Shown one piece after another: positions 44,332 to 53,012 of a stretch of DNA of 64,000 nt. Position numbers and translations under genes: made by a program. The notes below the pieces were generated by a model. That model did no database searches. It saw only the letters and a program-made list of their open reading frames with translations, and had not been told where the DNA came from. Source of the DNA: an uncultured Paracoccaceae bacterium (GTDB taxonomy: Bacteria > Pseudomonadota > Alphaproteobacteria > Rhodobacterales > Rhodobacteraceae); assembly GCA_937146765.1 (NCBI GenBank), contig CAKZRP010000051.1, forward strand, positions 1 through 64,000, written 5' to 3'. Positions within the stretch are counted from its first letter, which is position 1; every line of letters begins with the position of its first letter.

Positions 44332-44361
44332 GTGCAAATTTTTCTGAGGCTTACCCGAAGG

Positions 44362-45645
44362 TCACTTGGGGTTCTGCGGGGCCCGGCGCACGACGGTTGT
44401 CGGACGCCCCGCCAGGGTGAGCTGCGCGTCGCGGCGGGCGGAGCGGGCGATGATGCGCCCTTTGGAGACCACCAACCGCCGCGCGGCGCGCTGGCGCAGG
44501 GCGTCCACCGGGTCAGCCGCATCAAGCACCACCAGCGAGGCCAAGGCGCCTTCGCGCAGGCCATAGTCGCTGAGCCCCATGATCTCGGCATTGGTCTCGG
44601 TGACCATGGTGAAGCAGCACGCCATCTCCTCGGGGTGGGTCATCTGGGCCACATGCAGCCCCATAAAGGCCACGTCGAGCATGTCGGCGGTGCCCAGCGA
44701 ATACCAGGGATCAAGGGTGCAATCCTGCCCCCAGCCGACGCGAATGCCCATGGCTTGCATCTCCTTCACGCGGGTCAGACCCCGGCGTTTCGGGTATGTG
44801 TCATGCCGCCCCTGCAGCACGATGTTGATGAGGGGATTGGGGATCGCGGAAATCTCCGCTTCCGCCATCAACGGCAGAAGTTTCGAGACATAGTAATTGT
44901 CCATCGAATGCATCGAGGTGAGGTGACTGCCCGCCACCCGCCCCTGAAGGCCGAGGCGCAGGGTCTCCGCCGCCAAGGTCTCGATATGGCGGCTCATCGG
45001 GTCGTCGGTCTCGTCACAGTGCATATCGACGGGCAAGCCACGGTCGGCGGCGATCTCGCACAAGTCGCGCACCGAGGCAGCACCCTCCGCCATGGTGCGT
45101 TCAAAATGCGGAATGCCGCCCACCACGTCAAGCCCCATGTCGAGCGCCCTGATCATGTTTTCCCGCCCGTTTGGCGCGCGGTAGAGCCCATCCTGCGGGA
45201 AAGCGACCAGCTGCAGGTCGATATACCCCTTCACCGCCTCGCGCACCGCGATCATCGCCTCCACTCCGCGTAAGTGGTCCGGCGTGGTGTCCACATGGCT
45301 GCGGATCGCCAAGAGCCCGAGCGAGGCGGCCCAGTCGCAATAGGTCAGGGCGCGTTCCACCATCTCCTCGACCGTGGCGAGGTCGCGCAACTCGCCCCAG
45401 AGGTCGATGCCCTCGAGAAGCGTGCCCGAGGCATTCACCCGCGGCTGGCCATAAGACAGGGTCGCGTCCATGTGGAAATGCGGATCCACAAAGGGCGGCG
45501 AGACCAGATCGCCGCGCGCGTCGATCACCTCAAAAGCTTGCGCCTCGATCCGTGGCGCGAGGGCAGAGATCCGGTCGCCCTTGATGCCGATATCCAGGAT
45601 GCGCCCGTCGGGCAGGCGCCCGCCTTCGATGATGAGGTCGAACAT
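44362..45645 (-). CDS. Cytosine/creatinine-deaminase-like amidohydrolase
   Basis: A 427-residue metal-dependent amidohydrolase of the CodA type. Metal-binding motifs are PHFHMDATL, VDMHCDETDD, GSHLTSMHSM and GWGQDCTLDPW. The family includes cytosine deaminase and creatinine deaminase. Here it neighbours a BCCT transporter and sarcosine-oxidase-type genes, so a role on an N-methylated cyclic amide such as creatinine or N-methylhydantoin is conceivable, but cytosine remains the default. It diverges from the BCCT gene across a 326-bp spacer. Confidence 0.85.
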   Translation of the reverse strand: MFDLIIEGGRLPDGRILDIGIKGDRISALAPRIEAQAFEVIDARGDLVSPPFVDPHFHMDATLSYGQPRVNASGTLLEGIDLWGELRDLATVEEMVERALTYCDWAASLGLLAIRSHVDTTPDHLRGVEAMIAVREAVKGYIDLQLVAFPQDGLYRAPNGRENMIRALDMGLDVVGGIPHFERTMAEGAASVRDLCEIAADRGLPVDMHCDETDDPMSRHIETLAAETLRLGLQGRVAGSHLTSMHSMDNYYVSKLLPLMAEAEISAIPNPLINIVLQGRHDTYPKRRGLTRVKEMQAMGIRVGWGQDCTLDPWYSLGTADMLDVAFMGLHVAQMTHPEEMACCFTMVTETNAEIMGLSDYGLREGALASLVVLDAADPVDALRQRAARRLVVSKGRIIARSARRDAQLTLAGRPTTVVRRAPQNPK

Positions 45646-45971
45646 GGGTCAGGGGCCCTCCTGCTGGTTGCTGTTCCGCCCGTGATCTCAGCCCGGAGTA
45701 AAGGAATCTTCAAGAGCGGCGAAAATCAGGGGACATCAGCGAAATTTACCAATGCGGCAAGCGCTTGCAGCTTTGCGACTCGGGCGCCTCGGGGTCCGAC
45801 ATCGAGTGACGTTTTGGCGCAATTTCACGTCGATTCACCATGGGCGCAAAATGCCCACAGACAGGAGGCTGCGTGGATCCGCCGGGGTTCAAATGGCGGG
45901 CCAAACAAGCTGGCGCATCACCCATCCTTGCCCGATGCGCCGGAACAATAACAGAGAGGAATGTCAGTTTT
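45646..45971. promoter_or_regulatory. Divergent region between amidohydrolase and BCCT genes, with palindrome
   Basis: This 326-bp spacer holds no convincing gene. It has the perfect 12-bp palindrome GCAAGCGCTTGC at 45757-45768, whose AAGCGCTT core is typical of LacI-family operators. It lies 112 bp ahead of the amidohydrolase start and 203 bp ahead of BCCT. No regulator gene of that family is in the window. Confidence 0.45.
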
Positions 45972-47639
45972 ATGTCTCTTAAACCTCCTTTGACGGAACT
46001 TGAGATCAAGACCGCCGACAGCGGTTACTACAAAGGGTTCACCAAGGACGTCACCATCACCGCCAAGGTGCTGGTCGCGGCGCTCATCCTCTGGGCGGTC
46101 GCCTTTCCCACCCAGGCGGCGGGTGTCCTGTCCAAATTCAACACGCTCATTCTCGCCAGCTTCAACTACTGGTACATCTATGTGGTGGCGTTTTTTGTGG
46201 TGGTCTGTCTGGGCCTTGCGCTCTGGCCATCGACCGGGCGGATGCGGCTTGGAAATGAGGATGACCGGCCGGAGTTTTCCAACTTTTCCTGGTTCTCGAT
46301 GATGTTCGGGGCCGGGATGGGGATCGGGATGCTCACCTATTCCACCGGCGAGCCGATCTATCACTTTCAGACCAACCCGGACGTCATTCAGGGTCTGGTC
46401 GCGGGCGGCACCGCCGAGACGGTGCGCTCGGCCTATAAGTGGTCCTTCCTGCATTGGGGCTTGTCGCCCTGGGGCGCCTATGCGCTGACAGGTCTGGCGC
46501 TGGCCTTCTTCGCCTATCGTCGCGGGCTGCCCCTCACGATCCGCTCCTCGCTAGTGCCGCTCTTCGGCAACCGGATGTCCGGGGTGATCGGCCATGCGGT
46601 GGATGTGGTGGCGGTGATCGCCACGGTTCTGGGCGTGGCGCAGACGCTGGGCTTTGGCGTGGAGCAATTCGTCGCCGGTCTGGCGCGCATTGGCGTGGGC
46701 GACTGGCTGATGGTCACCACCGAGGATGGCGGCCAGAAAGCCTCTGTCGCGGCGGTGATCCTGTCTCTGGTGATCATCATGGGCGCCTCGACCCTCTCGG
46801 CGCTGTCGGGTGTGGGCAAGGGCATCAAATGGCTCTCCAACATCAACATGGGGCTGAGCTTCTTCCTCCTCGCCTTCTTCCTGATCTTCGGCTCCACCAT
46901 GTTCGGGCTGAAATCGCTGTTTGTCGGTCTTTATGACTATCTCGTCGCCTTCCCCTCGATGATGTTCACCGTCTGGAGCGATGATGGCACCGAGGTCGGC
47001 AAGGCGCTGGAAGGCTGGCAGGGTGGTTGGACCATCTTCTACTGGGCCTGGTGGATCGCTTTTGCGCCCTTCGTCGGCCTGTTCCTCGCGCGGATTTCGC
47101 GCGGTCGGACGATCCGCGAATATGTGCTCGGCGCGATGCTGGTGCCTTCGGTGATGTGCTTTGTCTGGTTCGCGCTGGTCGGCGGCACCGCGATTGATCT
47201 GGAGCTCTCCGGTCAGGCGAACAACAGCATCCTCGGCACCGGCCTGTCGGATCAGCTCTACGCCACGCTTGCCGTGCTCTTGAGCGATGGCATGGCTTGG
47301 GTCTTCTCCGTCTTGGTGGCGGTGCTGCTGCTGACCTACCTCGTGACCTCGGCGGATTCGGCCGTGCTGATCATCAACACCATCAATGCCGCAGGGGATG
47401 AGGGGCCGAAGGCGCGTCCGCATATCATCTTCTGGGGTGCCGCGCTGGCCTTTGTGGTGGGCGCTCTGTTGATCATCGGTGGCCTTGGCGCGATCCAGAC
47501 CGCCATGGTGATCGGCGCGCTGCCCTTCTCGGCGGTGATGGCGCTGATGGGGGTCTCGCTTGTGAAGGCGATCATCCGCGATGGCCTCCGCGCTCGCAAG
47601 GGCCTGCCGGTGACCGCACGGGAGATCGCGGGCGAGTAA
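45972..47639 (+). CDS. BCCT family transporter
   Basis: The 555-residue protein belongs to the betaine/choline/carnitine transporter family, with about 12 membrane segments. Signatures include MMFGAGMGIGMLTYSTGEP, YKWSFLHWGLSPWGAYAL and WTIFYWAWWIAFAPFVGLFLARISRGRT, holding the aromatic box. The glycine-rich GAGMGIGM suggests a Na+-coupled member. GAGAGGA lies about 12 bp upstream of the ATG. With soxBDAG and the amidohydrolase nearby, the cargo is probably a methylated amine (betaine, dimethylglycine, creatine or sarcosine). It converges with soxG, separated by a bidirectional terminator. Confidence 0.92.
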   Translation: MSLKPPLTELEIKTADSGYYKGFTKDVTITAKVLVAALILWAVAFPTQAAGVLSKFNTLILASFNYWYIYVVAFFVVVCLGLALWPSTGRMRLGNEDDRPEFSNFSWFSMMFGAGMGIGMLTYSTGEPIYHFQTNPDVIQGLVAGGTAETVRSAYKWSFLHWGLSPWGAYALTGLALAFFAYRRGLPLTIRSSLVPLFGNRMSGVIGHAVDVVAVIATVLGVAQTLGFGVEQFVAGLARIGVGDWLMVTTEDGGQKASVAAVILSLVIIMGASTLSALSGVGKGIKWLSNINMGLSFFLLAFFLIFGSTMFGLKSLFVGLYDYLVAFPSMMFTVWSDDGTEVGKALEGWQGGWTIFYWAWWIAFAPFVGLFLARISRGRTIREYVLGAMLVPSVMCFVWFALVGGTAIDLELSGQANNSILGTGLSDQLYATLAVLLSDGMAWVFSVLVAVLLLTYLVTSADSAVLIINTINAAGDEGPKARPHIIFWGAALAFVVGALLIIGGLGAIQTAMVIGALPFSAVMALMGVSLVKAIIRDGLRARKGLPVTAREIAGE

Positions 47640-47662
47640 GCCACCCGCTTGGTCAAGAAAAA

Positions 47663-47697
47663 GCCGCCCGTCGTGAGATCCACGGCGGGCGGTTCTA
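47663..47697. terminator. Bidirectional terminator between BCCT and soxG
   Basis: GCCGCCCGTCGTG (47663-47675) pairs with CACGGCGGGCGGT (47681-47693) with one T-G wobble. An A-run precedes and a T-rich stretch follows, so it can serve both converging genes. Bases 47698-47784 show nothing further. Confidence 0.75.
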
Positions 47698-47784
47698 GTT
47701 TGGGGATTTAGGTCAGGGTGTCTGACCCAATGTTTCGCGCGCGAAACAATAGGTCAGCAGGCGTTCCGCATGTTTATCAAGGGC

Positions 47785-48396
47785 TTACGCAGGCGTTCTT
47801 GCCCCTTGCAACAGGGTGTCGGCGCTCTTCATTGCGGTCAACAGAGCATGATGCAGCGTCTGTGCATAGGACCGCGCCACCATGATTTCGACCGCAGCAT
47901 CGGTCGCGGAGCACAGAACAAAGACGTTCATATGCTCCATGAGGAGCCTGAGCGCCGTGCCCGTGGTGAGCCGGGCCAGATCCGCCATCACCAACCGTTC
48001 CAGCACCGGCGCAAGCGGCGCGCCGGAGAGGTGGAACACCGTCCAGCCATCGCTTTGCTCGGTCACTGAGGCTGCGGCACCGAGGTCGGACTTCAGGTTC
48101 TGCGCGAGGAACTCGTCTTGCGCGTAATCACCCATCACAAACCATTGGCTCTGCGCGGTTGAGAATACCTGATGACGCGCGCCGCTGCGCAGAGTGCCGA
48201 TGGGCACCGGGCCATGGGCAAGGGTCTCCATTGCCTGCGCGACCGGGGCGTCTTGACCATTGCGCGCGGTGACCGAGGCGATGGCGCGGTCGCTGACCTC
48301 GCGCAAGGTCCAAGCGCCGACCTTGTCCACGGCGGGGGTGAGGCCGCCCAGAGCGGTGGCGGCATAAAGGCGGGGTTGGGTCACAGGATCAGCCAC
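47785..48396 (-). CDS. soxG: Sarcosine oxidase-type gamma subunit
   Basis: The 203-residue gamma subunit of the heterotetrameric sarcosine-oxidase family. ERLVMADLARLTTGTALRLLMEHMNVFVLC and AAVEIMVARSYAQTLHHALLTAM are family-like. The GTG at 48396 is chosen for AAGGAG 9 bp upstream; an upstream TTG is less likely. Its start overlaps the soxA stop by 8 bp, so the order soxB-soxD-soxA-soxG is as in other bacteria. It converges with the BCCT transporter. Confidence 0.85.
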   Translation of the reverse strand: MADPVTQPRLYAATALGGLTPAVDKVGAWTLREVSDRAIASVTARNGQDAPVAQAMETLAHGPVPIGTLRSGARHQVFSTAQSQWFVMGDYAQDEFLAQNLKSDLGAAASVTEQSDGWTVFHLSGAPLAPVLERLVMADLARLTTGTALRLLMEHMNVFVLCSATDAAVEIMVARSYAQTLHHALLTAMKSADTLLQGARTPA

Positions 48397-51343
48397 GCAG
48401 ACGCTCTCCTTCGGGATCAATGAAATGGGGGCTGACCACGCGGGCGGTCAGGCTCTGGCCTTGCAGCGGGTTCGCAATGGTGACGACCTCGCCCAAGCGG
48501 GCCTGACCACGCTCCAGAAAGCCCAGCGCGATGGATTTGCCCAAATGGGGCGAATAGGCGACGGAGGTGAGCCAGCCCTCGCTGACGCCTTGTTGCGGAG
48601 CTGAGGTCGCAAAGAGGTGGCCGCCGGCGGGCAGGGTCGTGCTGCCATCCAGCGCCTCAAACCCCATCAGCCGCAGGCCTGCGGGATCGTTCAGCCCTTC
48701 GCGCCGCGACAGCACCGCGCCGATGGCTTCCTTCTTGTCGGAGACCATACGGCCCATGCCGAGATGATCGGCCGAGGTCTGGCCGTTGAGCTCATTGGCG
48801 GTGGCATGGCCCTTTTCGACCCGCAAAACGCCAAGCGCCTCGGTGCCATAGGGGGTGATGTCAAACGCCTCGCCCGCCGCCATGATCTCGCGGATCAGCG
48901 CTTCGCCATAGCGGCTGGGCACGGCGATCTCATAGGCCAGCTCGCCCGAAAACGAGATGCGGAAGAGCCGCGCGCGCAGACCCCCGCAGACGGTGATCTC
49001 GCCACAGGCCATAAAGGGGAAGGCGGCGTTGGAGAGGTCATGCTCGGGGTCGACGATCCTCGTCAGCACCGCGCGGGCGTTGGGACCCGCCACCGCGAAT
49101 TGCGCCCAGGCCTCGGTGGTGGAGATGAGCTGCACGTCCATCTCGGGCGCGAGGCACTGACGGACAAACTCCATATGACGGTAGACCGGGCCGGCATTGG
49201 CGGTGGTGGTGGTGACGACGAAGTGATCCTCGGCGAGGCGCGCAGCGGTGCCATCGTCCATCACGATGCCATCCTCGCGCAGCATCAGACCATAGCGGCA
49301 CTTGCCCACCGGCAGTTTGGCAAAACCATTGGCGTAGACAAGGTTCAAAAAGGCCGCCGCATCGGCGCCCTGCACATCCACCTTGCCCAGCGTGGTCACG
49401 TCGCAGACGCCGACGGATTTGCGCACCGCCAGCGCCTCGCGGTCGACGCTCTGGCGCCAATGGGTCTCGCTCTTGCGGGGGAAATATTGCGCGCGCAGCC
49501 AGAGGCCCGCCTCGACAAAGACCGCGCCCTGTTCGACCGCCCAATGGTGCGAGGGGGTCAGGCGGGTCGGCTTGAAACCCTTGCCTGCCGCGCGCCCGGC
49601 CAGCGTGCCAAGGGCGACGGGCGTATAGGGCGGGCGGAAGATGGTGGTGCCGGTCTCGGCAATGCTCTGGCCGGTGGCCTCGGCCATCACCGCAAGCCCG
49701 CCGAGGTTGGAGGTCTTGCCCTGATCGGTGGCCATGCCGAGGGTGGTATAGCGTTTCAGATGCTCGACCGAGCGGAAGCCTTCCTGATGAGCGAGCTTCA
49801 CGTCCTTGACGGTGACGTCGTTCTGAAAATCGAGCCATTTGCGGCCCTTGCCCTCAGGGACATACCAAAGCGGGGTGACCTCATAAGCGCCATCCTCGGC
49901 GCGGGGGCAGGGCAGGGGCGTGGTCTTGAGCCCGAGGCTGTCGAGCGCGGCCAAGGCCATTTCGATGCCCGACTGCAGCGCTTGAGCGGTCGAGAAATGC
50001 CCCGCCGCCGCGCCCGCCGAACGCATGCCCTGCGGCAGGGTGCCGCCGGGCACAAAGCTGGCGATCTGGTCGTTCCAGACCAGGCGGCCGCGCTGGTGGC
50101 AGGTGAGCGAGACATTGGGGTTCCAGCCGCCTGAGACGCCAAGCGCCTGACAGGCCAGGGTCTGCGTGCGGCCATCGCTGCGGCGCAGGGTCACTCCGGT
50201 GAGGCCAAGTTTGCCCTTGGCGTCAATGACTTGTGCGCCAGCAAAGATGGGGTAGTCGCCAAGGGCAGTAGCGCTGGGTCGACTGTCGATCACGCCGACA
50301 ACCTCCACCCCCAGCGCAGCGAGATCGCGCGCTGTGCGGTGACCGGAGTCGGTGTTGGTGAAGACCGCGACCTGTCGCCCCGCCGTGACCGCCCAGCGAT
50401 TGGCATAGGCCCGCATCGCGCCGGCCATCATCACCCCGGGGCGGTCGTTGTTCTGAAAGGCGATCATCCGCTCGGTCGCGCCGGCACAAAGGAGGCTCTG
50501 GCGCGCGTAGATCCGCCAGAGGGTCTGGCGCGGCATATCGGCCTCGGGCACCGCGAGGTGGTCGGCGTTGCGCTCGAGCGCGGCATAGATGCCGTGGTCA
50601 AAGGCGCCAAGCACGGTGGTGCGGCGCATCAGGCGCACATTTGGAAGGGCTTTGAGTTCGGCGACAGTGTCTGCGGCCCAGAGGCGGGCGGGCTTGCCGT
50701 CAATCTCCTCCACCTCGGCATTGAGGCGGCCGCCAAAGGTGAAATCCTCATCCGCGAGCACCACCCGCGCGCCATTGCGGCCAGCGGTCAGGGCGGCGGC
50801 AAGGCCTGCAGGGCCGGCGCCGATGATCAGCAAGTCACAGTGCTGGAACCCTTTATCATAGGCATCCGGGTCGGCCTCCATCGAGAGCGATCCAAGGCCC
50901 GCGGCGCGGCGGATGATGGGCTCGTAGAATTTCTCCCAAAAGGCGCGGGGCCACATGAAGGTCTTGTAGTAAAACCCGGCGGTGAGAAAATTCGAGAAGA
51001 GGTCGTTGACCCCCAGTGCATCAAAGGCAAGCGAGGGCCAGCGGTTCTGGCTTTGCGCGGTGAGCCCGTCGTACAATTCGGCCACCGTGGCGCGGGTGTT
51101 CGGCTCCTGCCGGGCGCCGGTGCGCAGTTCAACCAGCGCGTTGGGCTCCTCGGACCCCGAAGAAATCACCCCACGCGGGCGGTGGTATTTGAAGCTGCGC
51201 CCCATCAGACGCACGCCATTCGCGAGAAGGGCAGAGGCCAGCGTATCGCCCGCATGGCCCTTATAAGCCTGGCCGTCGAAGGTGAAATTCAGCACTCGGT
51301 CGCGGTCGATCTGACCGCCGGAGAGACGATGGGTCTGGTTCAT
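48389..51343 (-). CDS. soxA: Sarcosine oxidase-type alpha subunit
   Basis: The 984-residue alpha subunit binds NAD and tetrahydrofolate. It has an N-terminal ferredoxin-fold region (FTFDGQAYKGHAGDTLASALLANG), a pyridine-nucleotide domain with LIIGAGPAGLAAALTAGRNGARVVL near residue 165, and a C-terminal GcvT-like folate domain with CDVTTLGKVDVQGADAAAFL. The length is normal. The family oxidatively demethylates sarcosine to glycine and hands the one-carbon unit to folate. It overlaps soxD by 4 bp and soxG by 8 bp. Confidence 0.92.
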   Translation of the reverse strand: MNQTHRLSGGQIDRDRVLNFTFDGQAYKGHAGDTLASALLANGVRLMGRSFKYHRPRGVISSGSEEPNALVELRTGARQEPNTRATVAELYDGLTAQSQNRWPSLAFDALGVNDLFSNFLTAGFYYKTFMWPRAFWEKFYEPIIRRAAGLGSLSMEADPDAYDKGFQHCDLLIIGAGPAGLAAALTAGRNGARVVLADEDFTFGGRLNAEVEEIDGKPARLWAADTVAELKALPNVRLMRRTTVLGAFDHGIYAALERNADHLAVPEADMPRQTLWRIYARQSLLCAGATERMIAFQNNDRPGVMMAGAMRAYANRWAVTAGRQVAVFTNTDSGHRTARDLAALGVEVVGVIDSRPSATALGDYPIFAGAQVIDAKGKLGLTGVTLRRSDGRTQTLACQALGVSGGWNPNVSLTCHQRGRLVWNDQIASFVPGGTLPQGMRSAGAAAGHFSTAQALQSGIEMALAALDSLGLKTTPLPCPRAEDGAYEVTPLWYVPEGKGRKWLDFQNDVTVKDVKLAHQEGFRSVEHLKRYTTLGMATDQGKTSNLGGLAVMAEATGQSIAETGTTIFRPPYTPVALGTLAGRAAGKGFKPTRLTPSHHWAVEQGAVFVEAGLWLRAQYFPRKSETHWRQSVDREALAVRKSVGVCDVTTLGKVDVQGADAAAFLNLVYANGFAKLPVGKCRYGLMLREDGIVMDDGTAARLAEDHFVVTTTTANAGPVYRHMEFVRQCLAPEMDVQLISTTEAWAQFAVAGPNARAVLTRIVDPEHDLSNAAFPFMACGEITVCGGLRARLFRISFSGELAYEIAVPSRYGEALIREIMAAGEAFDITPYGTEALGVLRVEKGHATANELNGQTSADHLGMGRMVSDKKEAIGAVLSRREGLNDPAGLRLMGFEALDGSTTLPAGGHLFATSAPQQGVSEGWLTSVAYSPHLGKSIALGFLERGQARLGEVVTIANPLQGQSLTARVVSPHFIDPEGERLRG

Positions 51344-51627
51344 GCCACGCTCCGCCGGGCGAGGGCGACATCGCGGGCGAGTTCGACGCTCAGGATCTCA
51401 TGGCTGGTGGTGTCACGGGTCACGACAAGCCACGAGCGGTCGCCCTGTTCGTGAAACCACAGCTCGCGGTGCTGGCCTGCGGGGTTGTCGCGCAGGTAGA
51501 GGTAGTCGTGAAAGGCGCGGGCGGCGTCCTCGCTCAGCCAATAGGGCCGGTTGATCAGGCCAGCATCGCCCAAATAGGTGAATTCCTGCGCGTCGCGGGG
51601 GCCGAGGAGCGGGTGGGGAATAATCAT
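51340..51627 (-). CDS. soxD: Sarcosine oxidase-type delta subunit lacking zinc cysteines
   Basis: The 95-residue delta subunit keeps the family core (RDAQEFTYLGDA, YLYLRDNPAGQHRELWFHEQGDRSW). In classical SoxD the N-terminal CPxCG and a later GCRRW hold a structural zinc ion. Here they read HPLLG (residues 5-9) and GDRSW, so all three cysteines are gone. Only the histidine of WFHEQG remains. This may mark a paralogous enzyme of different substrate range. It overlaps soxA by 4 bp. Confidence 0.85.
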   Translation of the reverse strand: MIIPHPLLGPRDAQEFTYLGDAGLINRPYWLSEDAARAFHDYLYLRDNPAGQHRELWFHEQGDRSWLVVTRDTTSHEILSVELARDVALARRSVA

Positions 51628-51659
51628 CGTCTCTTGTCCGGGTCTATGGGCGGTTGGGG

Positions 51660-52910
51660 TCAGTGCAGGTTCGGCTGCGCGCCGACGCCTTTTTCGTCGA
51701 TCATCCGCCCCGAGAGGGAGCGGTCGAGGCGATAGGCGGTTGCGGTCTCATGCGGGCGGTCGGTGGCGAGGAGATGGGCAAAAGCATAGCCAGAGGCGGG
51801 CGTCGCCTTGAAGCCGCCGTAGCACCAGCCGCCGTTGAAATAGAGGCCCTCGATCGGGGTGCGGTCGATGTAGGGCGAGCCATCCATCGACATGTCCATG
51901 ATGCCGCCCCACATGCGCAACAGGCGGGCGCGGCCGATCATCGGCATCAGCGCCATGCCGCCTTCGGCCACGTCCTCGACCAAGGGCAGGTTGCCGCGCT
52001 GGGCGTAGGAGTTGTAGCCGTCGATATCGCCGCCAAAGACCAGACCGCCCTTGTCGGACTGGCTGACGTAGAAATGCCCGGCGCCAAAGGTGATGACTCC
52101 GGGGATCAGCGGCTTTAACCCTTCGGAGACAAAGGCTTGCAAGACGTGGCTCTCAATGGGCAGGCGCATGCCGGCCATGGCCATCACGCGCGAGGAGCTG
52201 CCCGCCACCGCGACGCCGACCTTGCCCGCGCCGATATAGCCGCGCGAGGTCTCTACGCCCTGGATGCGCCCCTGTTCGATGCGAAAGCCGGTCACTTCGC
52301 AGTTCTGCAGGATATCGACGCCATGGCTGTCCGCCGAACGGGCATAGCCCCAAGCCACCGCATCATGGCGCACGGTGCCGCCGCGCCGGTGCATCAGCGC
52401 GCCTTTGATCGGGAAGCGGGCATTGTCGAAGTTGAGGAAGGGGGCCTCCTTGCGGACCTGCTCTGCGGTCAACAGCTCGGCGTCCGAGCCCTGCAGGATC
52501 ATCGCATTGCCCCGGCGGCGATAGGCGTCGCGCTGCCCGTCGGTATGGAACAGGTTCATGATGCCGCGCTGGCTGACCATGGCGTTGTAGTTGAGATCCT
52601 GCTCTAACCCCTCCCAGAGCTTCATCGAGAACTCATAAAAGGGCTCGTTGCCGGGCAGGAGGTAGTTCGAGCGGATGATGGTGGTGTTGCGCCCTACGTT
52701 GCCGCCGCCGATCCAGCCCTTTTCCAGGACCGCGATGCGGGCCTTGCCATAGACCTTGGAGAGGTAGTGCGCGGTGGCGAGGCCATGGCCGCCGCCGCCG
52801 ATGATGATGTAATCGTAAGCAGGCTTAGGGGCAGGGTCGCGCCAGGCGGGCGTCCAGCCCTTGTGGCCGGTCAGAGCCTCGTAGGCGATGCGGAGCGCGG
52901 AATATCGCAT
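51660..52910 (-). CDS. soxB: Sarcosine oxidase-type beta subunit
   Basis: The 416-residue beta subunit carries the flavin that oxidises the N-methyl group. The FAD-binding motif IIIGGGGHGLATAHYLSKVYG lies near residue 34, followed by IAVLEKGWIGGGNVGRNTTIIRSNYL, a stretch typical of SoxB. The length is normal for the family. The ATG at 52910 begins RYSALRIAYEALTGHKGW, the family N-terminus; an ATG 11 codons earlier is unlikely. It is first in soxBDAG and divergent from the GlxA-type regulator across 102 bp that must carry the shared promoters. Confidence 0.93.
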   Translation of the reverse strand: MRYSALRIAYEALTGHKGWTPAWRDPAPKPAYDYIIIGGGGHGLATAHYLSKVYGKARIAVLEKGWIGGGNVGRNTTIIRSNYLLPGNEPFYEFSMKLWEGLEQDLNYNAMVSQRGIMNLFHTDGQRDAYRRRGNAMILQGSDAELLTAEQVRKEAPFLNFDNARFPIKGALMHRRGGTVRHDAVAWGYARSADSHGVDILQNCEVTGFRIEQGRIQGVETSRGYIGAGKVGVAVAGSSSRVMAMAGMRLPIESHVLQAFVSEGLKPLIPGVITFGAGHFYVSQSDKGGLVFGGDIDGYNSYAQRGNLPLVEDVAEGGMALMPMIGRARLLRMWGGIMDMSMDGSPYIDRTPIEGLYFNGGWCYGGFKATPASGYAFAHLLATDRPHETATAYRLDRSLSGRMIDEKGVGAQPNLH

Positions 52911-53012
52911 GGGGTGTCTTTCGGTCCTTGGCAAATGCGGCAATGCGTTTGGGTGACCTTAGACGCGCGGCGCTTGCTTGACTTTTCTGATTTGGTCGAA
53001 TTTTGTCCCTTT

